Shown piece by piece: positions 1 through 11,968 of a stretch of DNA of 64,000 bases. This DNA comes from Porites lobata (taxonomy: Eukaryota; Cnidaria; Anthozoa; Scleractinia; Poritidae): the NCBI GenBank assembly GCA_942486035.1, contig CALNXK010000046.1:147501-211500 (forward strand), written 5' to 3'. The position numbers and the translations under genes were made by a program. The notes beneath the pieces are model-generated. The model saw only the letters and a list, made by a program, of their open reading frames with translations, did not search any database and was not told where the DNA came from. Each line of letters starts with the position of its first letter. Position 1 is the first letter of the stretch.

Positions 1-302
1 CGTGCGTGGTCATTTTCTTCTCTCGCGCGTTCTCGCTCGACGGACTACGAAAAAAGAGAGACTGCAGGTAGCGTACAACAAAACAGCAGTTCATGTGCTT
101 CTCGTTATCAGGAACACAATCTCCTCCCACCCACCCTTGTCGCTGTTTGATTCTCTTCGCTGGCTTTCTCATTTTTTTGTAAATAATTTTTTTTTCTTGC
201 TTAAAATTCAAAAGGTTTTTCTCAATCTCCTCATTTGCTGCGCTGACTCGATCGGTTACTGAACAAGCGAGTGTGTAAATACCCTACAAAGTACTTTCCG
301 TG

Positions 303-1078
303 TGGTATTATCTTTATTATACATTATACATATTGAGACATTCGTCAGTTTGCCAGCCTTTTAATTGAAATTTTTCCAAGGTAATAATTTGCCCAAATAT
401 GCCGCTACACACCCCGAACTGACAAAGAAAACATAGCATATTTAATACAAAAAAGCTTTAAGAAACGCCTAGTAAAAATGTAATGAAGGTAAGGATGTGA
501 AGTAGTCCACGAATTAAAAATGATTTTAACTTTTTTTCTGAATGTACAATTAAAAAAGAGATTTTAAGTAAAATAACTGCTTTGAATATAAACAGAAGCA
601 TTACAACTTAGCTCCGAAAAAAAGGACAAATATGAGCTAACGTCACGTTCTGTTTTTTTTTCCTTTTCGTTGTTGATTTGCCGGCTCTCTTCAATTTTCC
701 TTAACGATAGTGAAATATACAAAACTATTCCAATCTAATTTCCGAGATGTTTTTCACTTTTCCACGAAAAAAACTCTACTTAATTGTCTTTTCTCGTGGA
801 ATATCTGCGAAGCAACTCGCAAAGCGAGGGCGCTGCAAGCTGCAAGAGCCTATAGAAGGCAGGAATTTTGGCGCGAAACTCACATACCTCTGTGGCTTTT
901 GATTGGACGTATCATTTTTCTCACAATAGAAAAAAAATCTTTCTCGACTATGATTGGACGTTTCAATTTTTTTTTTCACGTGTGAAAAATATCGTTCGCT
1001 CCTCTGATTGGCTAGAACTCATTTGCGTATGAAGATTTTTCATATCTTTTCAGTGAGTATATCTCAGTATCTATATAC
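303..1078. repeat. Dispersed repeat, copy 1 (TIR-bounded DNA element)
   Basis: This stretch is clearly homologous over its whole length to 8417-9165. Shared blocks include the ACTTTCC..GTGGTATT start, a central GTGAAA/CGAAAA block, the TTTTGGCGCGAAA site and the final GATTGGCTAGAACT. In the second copy the ends form an 18-bp inverted repeat (TTTATTATATACATACTG); here the ends are diverged but recognisable. No coding potential is convincing. I infer a non-autonomous DNA element; its superfamily is unknown. Confidence 0.65.
866..1011. promoter_or_regulatory. E2F-like site followed by three CCAAT boxes inside the repeat
   Basis: TTTTGGCGCGAAA at 866-878 matches the E2F/DP consensus. It is followed by three inverted CCAAT boxes (ATTGG at 902, 953 and 1007) at about 51-54 bp spacing, because the module is built from a degenerate tandem unit of about 53 bp. 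E2F plus NF-Y sites are the known layout of cell-cycle promoters. That this repeat drives transcription is inference. Confidence 0.4.
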
Positions 1079-1162
1079 ACTGTACAGGGGGGACCTGACA
1101 CTGTATAATAATTAACAATTACTGTATTCCTCGAGCCCGAATGGGGTCTGAGTGAATAGCCC

Positions 1163-1184
<22 letters not shown>

Positions 1185-1203
<19 letters not shown>

Positions 1204-1381
1204 GTTGGTAAAAGATATCGAGACAAAACAACTTAAGCTAGCAAAACGCGATTCAGTCACCATTGTTTTGGTTTTCAATGCCTGCGCTTTTCGCTACTAA
1301 TAGGCTACAACCGTATAGCCTAGTAGAAGCTCAACCAATCAGAACGCTTGATAATGGAGCACTAGTTGGATTTTACTAAAA
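1185..1381. mobile_element. MITE with 21-bp perfect TIRs
   Basis: The left end, TTTTAGTAAAATCC and onward (1185-1205), is the exact reverse complement of 1361-1381. The element is 197 bp with no open frame. The flanking duplication is unclear because of A/T runs. Confidence 0.75.
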
Positions 1382-2109
1382 AAAGATACGTGTAGAGTTT
1401 CGCTCCATCACCACCCAACCCCACAGTATTTTTTGTATCATTTTAAAAAATTGCTGCCCGGGCCATCGTAACGGAGCTAGATATTTGAAAGCGAGCTATT
1501 TGAAAACTACAAAATAAATATAAACTTCGTGTTTGTGTGATGAATGTGACAATTAATGCGTTTACGGAATGGTTGCTTCGTGATAAGAAAATACTCATGT
1601 TAAGCTCGTCGGTTGATTGTTTATTATTCACCATTTAAATTCTAGTTTATACTTCCGTCACTGATATTATAATCAGATGATGTATTCTTTTTTGCTCTAC
1701 ATGTCAGGGTGTCCCAAAAGTTCGTTCCTCTAATTTCACACGAAGTTACAAACATGGTTCTTTCGAGTATATGTATTTAGAATTTCAGTTACCGGTATGC
1801 CCCCTTGGCCTTTGATTGTTTGTTGAGGCATGGAGTGGGATACGTCATGTAGCGTGTAGAGCCTCAGATGATCCATTTTTAGCCTTTTTTTCACCTGGTA
1901 CGCAGTAGCCACTTAATTCGACCCCTAACAAGATCTTTTTTTCAGATTAGACAGCGGAAAAAAATTGGGCATACATCCTGTTTGCCGATTTCATTTGGAG
2001 GAATGGCCTAAAAACATTATAAAATCACTGTTTCGAAAGGAGATATTAGTAAACACTCGTAATCGATGCTAAATGCGCCTGGCATGTTTTTCATCGCCAG
2101 CGGAGTTTC
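1382..2109. other. Unassigned AT-rich sequence
   Basis: I see no exon with credible splice sites, no RNA gene and no long repeat here. Short open frames (for example 1443-1634, minus) have unremarkable composition and no recognisable motif. Confidence 0.5.
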
Positions 2110-2303
2110 TTAATAGGACAATTACACGATGACGTCATTTTACTACAACTACCAGAATCCTTGAGTTTGTTGTTTTCTTGTGCAAATTAAGGCTATTGTT
2201 CTTTAATCCTCAGCGGGATTGACAAATTTAAATAACAAAGCAACAACGAAATGAATTCTGGTAGTTGTAGTCAAATATCGTCATCGTGCAATTGTCCTAT
2301 TAA
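2110..2303. mobile_element. MITE with about 45-bp TIRs and TTAA target duplication
   Basis: The inner element, 2114-2299, starts TAGGACAATT and ends AATTGTCCTA. The arms continue through CACGATGACG and CTACAACTACCAGAAT in inverted form. TTAA flanks both ends (2110-2113 and 2300-2303), the target duplication known for piggyBac and Kolobok-type transposons. It is non-coding. Confidence 0.8.
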
Positions 2304-3506
2304 TGAATAGTAAAAGCGTGAAATTCCTGTCACGCCTCCTGAACGCGAGCTGCAGTGATGTTATTACAGTCCCTCTATTTTTCTTGGTTCCTCCCAAATA
2401 GTCTCCCGGCCCCATAAGTAGTTTTGACACTCATGCAAGACGGCAGCCCGTAACGCAAAGCGCTCGTTCTCGATGATCTTACGGAAAAATACAGGACTGT
2501 GAACAGTCTACCATCTCAGGGGCCTTCGACCTTCGTTTTCATGAACTTGTCCCGGAATTTGCTTGCTAACTGTTGTGACAGCTACCTCGTCTAGTTTACT
2601 CTTTTTTACCTAGCCCTTTAAGACTATTTTAGTTGGTTTATTCACGACTTTTGGCCTTTCTCGGTCTTCAAAACCTTCATTTCTCGATGACCATATTACC
2701 ATCCATTACATTCGTATTTTTCCACCTTTCAGCGATTTCTTTAACTCAAAGATAAGCATAGCCGACCGAGAGTTTTTGCTCTAAGAGGGGTTGTCTTTCA
2801 TGATATTCACAAAAAACAACGAAGGAATTCGAGCAATTTGGGCTACAAAATGCAAAAAATATATATGTGGCTGGAAAATATATCTTGCGCGCGAGAGTAC
2901 CAAAGGTATTCAAGTCAAAAGATATGGTACGACAAGTATGAAATATTAAATAAGATTGAAAAGACACAACTTTTATTTACAGCGATTACCACTAACACGC
3001 CCCCTCAAGGGGTTTTTTCTTCGGTTCAAACCTGCCTTTTGGTGGACGTCAATCAACCGTTACCATGGTTTTCACACGTTGGCCAAGAGAAGATTCTTTC
3101 CCCGTTTCTCAAGCACTCGGAGGAAAATGTCGGTGTTTAAGCCGTGTTTGCAATATTATTTTGCTACAGGATCTGACACCGCTTCATGTGAAGATTACGA
3201 GGAGTACGAATTTCTGGAGTGTGTAAGTTACAACCACATAAGCTTTCTCAATACACGCTGGCAGCTCGTCTGAGTTCTTGCCACTTCAGGATTCTATTGA
3301 GTATTCGATAATATGAAGAATGACAACTAGATCTTCAGGTTACAAAATTTATTTTCGAAAACAGCTTCCGTTCAGAGGAAACCTTTGTCCCTTGACGGTG
3401 TGATATCTTCCGTTTCTTTGAATTTATGGTCCTTGGCAATTCGTCCACCGCTCCCGTGTTTTCATGCAATCCAATAAATAAACAACCCAAAAACATTTAC
3501 GTTAAC
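2304..3506. other. Unassigned sequence
   Basis: Overlapping plus-strand open frames at 2838-3273 lack a recognisable domain and have no matching splice structure. A CG-rich ACCGTTACCATGG patch near 3060 is unexplained. Nothing else is supportable. Confidence 0.45.
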
Positions 3507-3697
3507 TACAGTCAACTTTCGCCTTGCGGACACCCCGCTATAAAGGACACCCCGATAATACGGACAGCAGATAAATTCCGGGCAAAAATAAATTACACAC
3601 ATTTGACTGAAATAAACTCCCGCTATTACGGACTCTCGCTACAGAGGACACTAACTTAAGGTCCCTATAGTGTCCGCTATAAAGGGAGTTGACTGTA
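3507..3697. mobile_element. Mariner-type MITE (TACAGTCAACT ends)
   Basis: The ends TACAGTCAACT (3507) and AGTTGACTGTA (to 3697) are inverted, with TA at both borders as expected for a Tc1/mariner target duplication. The body carries repeated GGACA / TAAAGG motifs. A related left end occurs near 54915 (ACAGTCAAGCCTC). Confidence 0.7.
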
Positions 3698-4057
3698 TAG
3701 AGAGTATTTCGTCTATTTCACTCAGCTGGCAGAGACCTCGTTGTTTTGACCATGTAATCCTTCATCTTAATCAAATAAAATTAAAAACGCCGTCGTCATG
3801 CGAAATTATTCTGGTACTTTGCCTCCGCCCTTCATTCAGCGACGAGGGAACCTTCTCTGTCAGAGCACGTGAGAAAACCATGGAAACAGTTGATTGACGT
3901 CCACGAAAACTCAGGTTTCAACCAGAGAGAAAAAAAACATTCGAGGGCGCGTGTTAGTGGTAACCGCTGTAAACGATTTGCTCATCCAGACCAATCGTAC
4001 TGCATTACAGACTTGCAAAGCAGAGGAATGAACCTTAGTTTGCCCACCCTGTAATTT

Positions 4058-4893
4058 CCGATGTAACCACTCCAACTGGTCCGTAATCGAACTTTGTCGA
4101 ACTCAATCCGAAGCAAAACATTTGCGAGAAAAATTGATTAAATTCGATTTCCGAACTCAATCAAACCAATTGGACTTAATCGAACGTTTTAAACCAACAC
4201 TCAAAATAGACAAGGATTTAGGGTGTTCAAAACAAAAGGGGACAATTAGGACATCTTCAGAAGGAATGAGTTGACGACTTTTGGCCGATTACTCGCAGAA
4301 TAAAGACTGATAAGTAGCCATATGTGAGTACCCAAGAACAACGCAAAAAAAAATGAGCTAAGATCATGAGAAGTAAATTTTCCGGGTTTATTAATTGAAT
4401 TCGCTTCGTTTTTCTGTAGCACTGTGAAAGGAGATCCTTTCCCTGATCCACGTGGCAGAAACAAACGTGGAGAAAGTCTGCGTGACGGTGCGATTGACTG
4501 TCACGTTACCTACAAGGGACGCCGTAAAGTTAAAAACTCTTTCACGAAGCATAATATTCACTCTGTGATTGAGGAGGTTGATTAAAAGGTAAAGTTGTAA
4601 TATGACAATATAGTATTGTTCGTCCCAGGTGTTCTTGTATATTTTTTCGCTCCAGAGAATACACTTCATTGATCCATTACAACACTCCCGGAATATACTC
4701 AGTCGTGATACAGTCTAGAAAAAGGAAACGTTCAGCAAAACACGCGCAATTTTCCTGTATAACGTCCGATTTTAATCGAATGCATGCCAACTTCGACCAT
4801 CGATCCTAATCGAACTCAACCAAAGTTTGATTGACTTCGATATGTTCGATTAAGAAATTAAAACGTTCGGTTTGGTTCGAGTGGTTACGTCGG
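4058..4893. mobile_element. TIR element with AATCGAAC subterminal repeats
   Basis: The left end CCGATGTAACCACTC (4058-4072) is the near reverse complement of GAGTGGTTACGTCGG (4879-4893). Both subterminal zones are packed with AATCGAACT / GTTCGATT words in both orientations. The middle is unique AT-rich sequence without a transposase, so it appears to be a non-autonomous DNA element. Confidence 0.55.
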
Positions 4894-5574
4894 GACTAAT
4901 TATAACTATAGCGGCTAGGATTGATTTGGCGAAGGATGCTTCTCGGATTTTGATCAGATTATCACAGATTTTTCCTATAAACATGGCATTTGCAGCTTAT
5001 GTAATGGAAAATGTAATTTTGTTCCTCTCCCCGGGTGGGGCATTTGCACGCATTTTAAAGCCCCCCGCGGGGTTCTTGTATAAACAGCCCAGCCTCACCG
5101 TGGGGCTTTTGCAGCTTTTCCAAAGAAAAATGACAAATACCCGATAAATGCGCGTGGGGATGGTCACGTTTTTAATTGACTGAGCCATTATCACTTCTCC
5201 CTACCCTGGGAAATTATCACCCCTGGAGAGGATCATCACCTCTCACTACCCCGGGGATTTCTTGGATTACTACACCAATGTGTAGAGAAAAGTGACCTGC
5301 TCTCCATATTTGGATTACTTCATCTCTTACCCCTTCCCCCTCAAACATTCTGGTCTAGTTCTTTGCTTTTAGCAAAAGAGTTATGGGTTGCGAGCATTAG
5401 AAGCCAAGTAGAGAGCGGTTGCTATAGTTTATTTTCAGATTGACTTCTTCGTCAACCTTACCGAACATCTGCCACTCCTGCATCAAGGAATGCAGCCGTT
5501 GTCTGTACCATATAAATTTCTCATTTCCGACAATGAGACCTGCAGATCTCTGTCTTAGCTCCTAGTGTCTAAGG
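4894..5574. other. Unassigned; short C/G-rich repeats
   Basis: The stretch contains CCCCGGG and GTGGGGC words near 5030-5105 and a CCTGG/CACC-rich patch at 5205-5260. I see no gene or bounded element. Confidence 0.4.
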
Positions 5575-6350
5575 CAGTAGGTCCTGCTGGCAACATTCCC
5601 AAAAGGCTTTTAAGAACTTTGAACCCGAGTTGGCTCTTATAATCCGGGATATTTATAAGCAGTCGTTAAGGGAGAGGTATATTCCATCTCTCCTCAAATC
5701 ATCAATTGTTAGTCCCCTCCCTAAGGTGATCCCTCCTAGGGCCATTGAAAGTGATATAAGACCAATTTCGCTTACGTGTACATTGCCGTGAAGGTTATGG
5801 AGGGTTTTACCTGCAGAAGACTTATGCCCCTACTAGATGGATGACAAGATCGACCATCGCCGATACGCTCGCAAGGGGTATTCGATAACAGATGCCCTTT
5901 TGTACATGCTGCAAGCTGTCTATGAAGCGGTGGATAGTGGTGAGGCTTCTGCTCGACTGTTCTTCGCTGATTTCACAAAGGGATTTTATTTTATTGACCA
6001 CACCACTGATGCAAGAGCTGGCCAAACTAGAGATCCATCCTGTCCTCCTGAAATGGATCGCGGCCTTCCTGACCAACCGGTAGCAAGCAGTTAGAATCGG
6101 AGGAACTCTGTCAGATTGGCAAACTCTGAAAGGAGGAGTACTCCAAGGGGCAAAACTAGGTGTAATCGTTTTCGCAGTTATGACGGATAAATTCCTGTGT
6201 GACTGGCACCTACGCATTAAATTTGTCGACGACACCACTGCTTTGAAGATTATTCCAAGGAACTCTATAAGTTTGCTCAACGTCGTTGTTTCAGATATCA
6301 ATAATTTTGCGATATCTCATAACATGAAACTTACTCTTTACTATCAGTAA
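5575..6350 (+). pseudogene. Decayed CR1-like LINE reverse transcriptase
   Basis: Conceptual translation in shifting frames gives the order of a CR1/jockey-group reverse transcriptase. It runs IVSPLPKV, a degraded RPISLT, YARKGYSITDALLYML, the catalytic region read as FADFTKGF, EIHPVLLKWIAAFLTNR, then a degraded GGVPQG-type segment and VDDTTAL in place of the catalytic ADD. Stops and frameshifts separate these blocks, so it is a dead fragment. It breaks off near 6340, where an unrelated LINE copy begins earlier in its own RT domain. Confidence 0.7.
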
Positions 6351-6771
6351 ATTAAGAGCGTATCGATTTCAGGAGGAATTACTTAACCTTATAAGATCCT
6401 ATCTGTGTGATCGACTAAATCGAGTGACACTGTGAGCTATTACTAGAGAAGCGAGTGGAAGCTGACTAAGAGAGGCTGTCCTCAGAGATCGACCCTAGGC
6501 CCATTATCAGATGTAACATCTTCCAAGACGATTTGACATATGTAATTGACTCATCTCTCTATATGTTCGCGGATGACCATCCAATGTATGAAATAGCGGG
6601 GAACCTAGAAACAGCTAACAACAATCTAATATGAAATGCCAATAATAATACCTCTGGTTTGCATGCTAGCAATTTTCAAAAAGGAAACCTCAGTAAATAT
6701 CAAATTATGTCTTTAATACATAACAGTACAGTAAGTGATATTCCATTACACTTTCAAGGAAACACCATCGA

Positions 6772-8018
6772 GAGGGTCTGGATGGGGGACGGTACAGATG
6801 TCAGTTGTCAGTTAAAATTTCGGCCATTTGTCAGCTGTCAGTTAAATTTAAGGCTTTTAATTTTGTCAGTTGCCAGTCAAATGGTTATTAATGATTAACT
6901 ATGAAGCTTATTTGTATATTTTTGATGCGAAATTTGGCGTAAAAGGCACATATAATGTAAATTAAACTTTAAATTCGAAAACTGATGCCATAGTACACTG
7001 TCTGCACTGTACCTTAATTTTTATCAGTTTTGCTATTGTAAGCATTTCAAGTGGCCCTCCTTTTCTCAAGTCTTGTGTTACTCTCCTCCACTCGAACGTT
7101 TATTTTTGCTGGCCAGAGTCCAACATTGTAAACCATTAAGCTAATCAAAATTATACCTTCAGAATACTGTATACGCGTTATGCGTGAGTCTTACGCCTGT
7201 GGACTTAAGACATCGATGTCACGTATCAAGGACAATTTCTCACGCCTGACTCACAAATCCCAACAAATTATTCTTAACACATGATGACTTTGTGTCCTCT
7301 TTTGTGTTCTGACGAAATCATGTCAAAGCGCGCTAAAAGTGTCGTCTTTTAAGTAGCTTCGAAAGTGCTCAAACGTCTTCTGGAACATCAGCGGACATTT
7401 AATTTTCGGCAACGGTCGGAAGTCTTCGGTAATTCGTCGGAAATCTTCGGAAGTCGCCGGGGCGTTTCCGGAAATATCGGTCATGACAAGTTGAAAATCT
7501 CACGCATTTGACTCAGAAAAAGCTGGCAGGTATAACATTGGGACGTAGATCGTAAGAAGACTAAGAAAAACGTCTCTGAATCATCTCAGTAAAAACTTGC
7601 AATTGCCTTTGTAACGTCCTCATTCTGAGCAGCCATCGTATGCTGGCGCGTTTTCAGAGAAACGTAAATTTGAAATCATACATGTAGGTCATTTATAACA
7701 GATGGTAGATGACGCACATATATGGGTTTTACAGTAAAATCATTAAAGAAATAGGAAACGTAAGCGTCTTGCTGCTAAGATTACACCTAAAAAACGCATA
7801 ATTGATCACATTATCTGATGAAAAGAGTGGAACAATGCATGCTATTTAAGGCCTTAGCCTGAAGAAGTTTTGCACTAAGGGACAATCAGGTCCTTTGTCA
7901 GTTGACAGCAAAACCCAAGGCAAATGCTAGAAGTCAGTTAAATTTTTGGGCAATTTGTCAGTTGTCAGTTAAAATTTTGGCCATTTGTCAGTTGTCAGTT
8001 AACCCCATCCAGACCCTC
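6772..8018. mobile_element. GAGGGTCT-family DNA element, copy A
   Basis: TIRs are GAGGGTCTGGATGGGG (6772-) and CCCCATCCAGACCCTC (-8018). The flanking duplication is CATCGA (6766-6771 and 8019-8024). Both subterminal zones carry repeated TTGTCAGTTGTCAGTTAAA words. The interior is AT-rich without a transposase. It is inserted in the LINE described here, so it is younger than that LINE. Copies C and D elsewhere in this window share the end sequence and duplication length. Confidence 0.85.
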
Positions 8019-8276
8019 CATCGAATTAAGTTGTTAGGTGTCACCACAGACGACCAGTTGAATTTCAATATTCATATTAATGAAATATGTAAAAGGGCGA
8101 GTCAAAGGGTCGGAGTAATGATGAGGCTTAAAAAACTCATTCCTACCAATGCTAAATTAACTTTGCATAAATCAGCCATATTTCCCTACTTAACTTATTG
8201 CCATCTGACCTAGCACCTCTGCACTGCTTGTAACAAAAGAAAACTCGAACGCATGCAAGAAATAGAGAATACTTCA

Positions 8277-8413
8277 TGGAAAGTGCTGGCGTCCGGTATT
8301 TACGCACGAGTTGTTGACGTATCAGAAATCGGACGAGTGAGCGCAGCGAACGAGTAAGCTGATTTCTGATACAAAAACAACGAGTGCGTAAATACCGTAC
8401 AAAGCACTTTCCA
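8277..8413. repeat. Long inverted repeat (hairpin)
   Basis: The arm starting TGGAAAGTGCT then CGGTATTTACGCAC pairs with GTGCGTAAATACCG then AGCACTTTCCA. Inner arms GTATCAGAAATC and GATTTCTGATAC extend the fold. It abuts the left end of the dispersed repeat at 8417 and is probably part of the same insertion. Confidence 0.7.
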
Positions 8414-8416
8414 CGT

Positions 8417-9165
8417 GGTATTGTGTTTATTATATACATACTGAGACATTCATCATTTTGGCGGCCTTTTTATTTTAAATCTTTCAAAAATAATAAAATT
8501 TGCCGCTACACACTTACCGCAAAATAACAACGAAAACGAAGTATCAGCTTTTTAGTAAAAACGTTTGTTAAAAATATAAATGACGGTGAGGATATGAGGT
8601 AATCCAAGAACTATATGTAATCTTAACTGTTTGTTCGCAATGCACAATTGAAAATGAGTGAATTTAAGTAAAATGGCCGGTTTCAATATAAGCTTATGCT
8701 TAAATGAAAGGCGAAGTAGCTCCGACAAAAAGCACAACAAAAGCTTGCGTCTCTTTCTGTTTATCCCTTTCCGCTGTTGTTTCGCCGGCTCTCTACCGCT
8801 TTCTTTGTCGACAGTGAAACAAACGAAAATATTCCACTCCATTTCCGAAATGTTTTTCACTTTTTTAGCGAGAAAAACTCTTTGAGTAAAACTTTTCTGG
8901 TTGAATGTGTGCGAAGCGGCGTTGCAGGATGCAATAAAAGGCGGGAATTTTGGCGCGAAACTCACACACCTCTGTGGCTTCTGATTGGACGTATCATTTT
9001 CTCACATATGAAAAAACATCGTTCGCGATTCTGCTTGGACGTATCATTTTTTTTCACGTCTGAAAACCATCGTTCGCTCCTCTGATTGGCTAGAACTAAT
9101 TTGCGTACGAAAATTTACGACATAGCTTTGTGGTGAGTATTTCCCAGTATGTATATAATAAAGCT
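8417..9165. repeat. Dispersed repeat, copy 2 (TIR-bounded DNA element)
   Basis: Homologous to 303-1078. TTTATTATATACATACTG near the left end is the exact reverse complement of CAGTATGTATATAATAAA at the right end (about 9147-9165). The copy interrupts the C-terminal part of a LINE. It keeps the E2F-like site (8948-8960) and two of three CCAAT boxes (8984, 9085); the middle one has changed to GCTTGG. Confidence 0.7.
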
Positions 9166-9485
9166 CATTACGCGCACTTTTTCTGAATATGCAATCAAGC
9201 TACAAAGCTCCACTGGACAATGGTGATCTAATAACGTTACAGAATAGAAGATTGAAGGATATTGCTATCCTCATGTATAAGGTTAAACACAAACTATGTC
9301 TTACGAAAATATCCGAGCTATTTCATGTGCATTGTACACATTACAACTTGAGAGTAGCACCGTTCGCCATCCCCAGATTTAAGACCAAGAAATATGACAA
9401 ACACTCGCTCACTTATTTGGGACCTAAGTTGAGGAATAGGCTACCGCTCGAAATTAGGACCCTACCGACCTTCGACGAGTTTTAA

Positions 9486-10385
9486 ACATTTTGTTCGGAA
9501 ATGTGATTTAAAGTGCACGTGACCAATCATAGGGTACACCAGTATCTGGTATACCGGAACGAGCTTTTTGTTAAAAGTCTTACAGGCGTTCCCTCGCTCT
9601 CACCCCTACCCTACCCCTTCAGTGTTTGTTTGTTTTTTTTTTTTGCTGCTGCTGCTTACATCTTTTTGCGCCTTCCCCACTATCTGAACGCCCGTAACAG
9701 GCTGTGGAAGACTAGATCTGCTCACTATATTTCCGCAGGGCGGAAACGTGACGGCTATAAGCAACTCTATGTTTCCGTCGAGTTTACAAAATATGGAAAC
9801 ACGTTATTTCGTCCTGTGTTAAGATTTCAGTTCTCCCATGGTTTTCAAAAATTTTAGAGAAATTTATGTGCAAGAGAGGAATTAAGTTTTTAGATAAGCA
9901 TAACATTATAGGCCAAAGTCTCGGAAGCAATTGAAGATAAAGAATACACCATGGATATGTTTTTAGATCAGTTGTTTAGATCTCTCAAGAGCATTTTGTG
10001 ACACGGTGAATCATCGGTATACTCTATCACAAACGTGACCACTTTAGTATAAGAGGAAGTATACTTGAATGGTTTTAGTTTTAGTTTTAGCTTTTTTTAA
10101 CTCAGACAAGCCCCATGGTTGAACGGGCAACGTTTGTAGAAATCACAAGTGTACGTAATAACTAGGACCCGAGCGTGATAAAGTTCCCATAAGTAATAAC
10201 ATTTTAAACCAAGCGTTATTGCCAATGGCCAGGTTGCATAAAACCTTCTTAAGATAAGAGAGCTCTTAACTTTTGTTCTGGAACAATAACCTATTGTTTT
10301 GAAATAATAGTTACGAGTTTCCTTAATCTTAAGATGTTTTTTGCAACCCAGACCCAGGGGTAATAAAAACCTCATCTGTTATAAA
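9486..10385. other. LINE 3' tail and unassigned sequence
   Basis: After the LINE stop at about 9484 there is degraded 3' sequence, a T-run followed by GCTGCTGCTGC near 9640, and AT-rich DNA. No gene is supportable. Confidence 0.4.
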
Positions 10386-11054
10386 CGCCCGGGTGGCGGG
10401 AGAAAACTCCAGATATGAAAAGGGTGGGGATGCTCGTCGTCTCGCTTAGGGGTGTAAATTTCGGATTTTGGTCTCACTTAGAGTACGGGTGTTCTGGGCA
10501 AAACGCCATGATCATATTTAGCCGTGAAGGTCTCATTTAGGGTTGCACGCGACAAAATATAAAAATATATATTTAATATGTATATTTATAATTCGTGTTA
10601 TTTACTCCGTTCATATAATCCAAGTTTTCTCAGTATAACATCAATACTTAAAGAAGACGTCTTTTTCCATTATTTTACAAGAGTGTAATACGAAACTTGG
10701 CTGCTGACACAAAACGATTACTGTATTCGATCACGGCTATAAATATTCACAAGCTTCAGTGTTATTTGATTCTTAACCTAATACCGACTTTTAATAGTTC
10801 GTCCTTTAATTCCCTGATGGAGCTTCGAGCTGCTTCCATTTTAATTTTTACTGGAACATTAATCCCACCGCCAACACGCCATCTTCCTTTTGGATCGTCG
10901 AAAGGTCTCCCAATCACACTGCTACAAACATGGTCTCTTTTAGGGGTCAAAAAAATCTTGGACCACGCCCAGATCGGTCTCCTTTAGGGGTTTAATTCAA
11001 AATTTCCAACGACCATCCCCACCCCTTTCATATGCGGAGTCCCCCCACCCCGGG
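10386..11054. mobile_element. TIR element with CCCGGGTGG-type ends
   Basis: The left end CCCGGGTGGCGGG, followed by GATATGAAAAGGGTGGGGATG, is mirrored by CATCCCCACCCCTTTCATATG and CCCCACCCCGGG at the right. TATAAA flanks both sides (about 10380 and 11055), possibly a 6-bp duplication. The interior repeats GGTCTC-A/C-TTTAGGG words. No transposase is present. Confidence 0.55.
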
Positions 11055-11366
11055 TATAAAGGCTGGTTCCATACAGTGTCGATTGAGACAATAAAACCAT
11101 TAATTTTTGATCACATGGCTGAGGTCACTTGACCATGCTAATAGAGCAGGGAAATAGCCCACGACTCTTGGGATAGCTGTCAATTGGTGGACGATGTGAA
11201 AATTAGCAGGCGTTGACACTTTGTATACCAGCTTTTATTTGTCAAAATTTAATGTTGCCATACAACTGGTTTGAGTATAGAGCTAATTTCTGAAAAACAT
11301 AGGGCCTTTATTGCCCTTGTGATTAAGTTTTATTACAGATGGGTCCTTTCTTATACACTTAATAGC

Positions 11367-11407
11367 GGGGCTCCCGCGCGCGCGAAGCGCGCGTGGGACA
11401 GAGCCCC
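11367..11407. repeat. GC-rich hairpin
   Basis: GGGGCTC (11367) pairs with GAGCCCC (11401), and CGCGCGCG pairs with CGCGCG across a short CGAAG loop. It sits in a stretch of common-looking dispersed repeat. Confidence 0.6.
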
Positions 11408-11463
11408 ATACTCATGGAATATGGTCAACCTCTTTTCGTTTGGTTGTCACGTGATTGACCGAG

Positions 11464-11501
11464 CGTACGTACGTACGTACGTACGTACATACGTACGTAC
11501 G
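11464..11501. repeat. (ACGT)n microsatellite
   Basis: About nine units of CGTA with one interruption (CATA). The short open frame across it, with repeating YVRT, is a by-product of the repeat. Confidence 0.9.
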
Positions 11502-11625
11502 CGTCTACAGATTGTACGGGTGGGGTAGGGGAGACTATCAAAAGGAAGGGAGGGGTGTCTCAGGCGTGTCTTAGCAAGTCCACATCTTTAATATAGGATT
11601 TTAGTACAGGACATTCAAAATGTGG

Positions 11626-11968
11626 TCAATTGACAGCTGTCAAAACAGGATAGCCACTGACCAGTATCCCATGACCATATCGCGGGCTCATGTGTCAACT
11701 CATCGAGGTGACGTGATTTATTTGGAAGCTGTCCGCTGACCAGTTAAGTGTTTTACTAGATCGCGAACAATCTCATACTAGTTAAACTGATAATGCACAG
11801 ATATTGCACATCAATGTTTTGATCAATTGACAGCTGTCAAAGCAGGGTACCCGCTGACCAGTATCACTTGACCGTATCGCGGGCTCAGGTGTCGACCCAT
11901 CGAGGTCAAGTATTTTTTTGAAGCTATCCGCTGACAAGTTACTAGTTTTAAAGTGATCGCAGGCTCAA
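11626..11968. repeat. 197-bp tandem duplication with TGACAGCTGTCA palindrome
   Basis: TCAATTGACAGCTGTCAAA at 11626 recurs at 11823. The following ATCGCGGGCTCA, TCGAGGT and GAAGCT.TCCGCTGAC blocks recur in the same order. The second unit is shorter. A partial related unit lies upstream near 11170. The type is a dispersed tandem repeat of unknown origin. Confidence 0.75.

Larger units (their letters stand above)
6365..9485 (+). pseudogene. CR1-like LINE ORF2 remnant, split by two nested elements
   Basis: Three blocks read in order as one non-LTR reverse transcriptase. The first is 6365-6771 (RSYLCDRLNRV, MFADDHPMYE with the catalytic ADD, KYQIMSL). The second is 8019-8275 (IKLLGVTTDDQLNFNIHI, RLKKLIPTNAKLTLHKS, FPYLTYC). 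The third is about 9189-9485 (NRRLKDIAILMYKVKH, HSLTYLGPKLRNRLP, the usual end of such proteins). Removing element 6772-8018 with one copy of its 6-bp duplication joins block 1 to block 2. Several stops make the copy inactive. Family assignment comes from motif recognition only. Confidence 0.75.

Noticed and set aside
7800..7860. Second hammerhead candidate (CTGATGA at about 7817)
   Set aside because: No GAAA with a flanking stem II and no complementary stem I; chance match of the core heptamer.
11271..11528. Open frame with YVRT repeats
   Set aside because: Produced by the (ACGT)n microsatellite.
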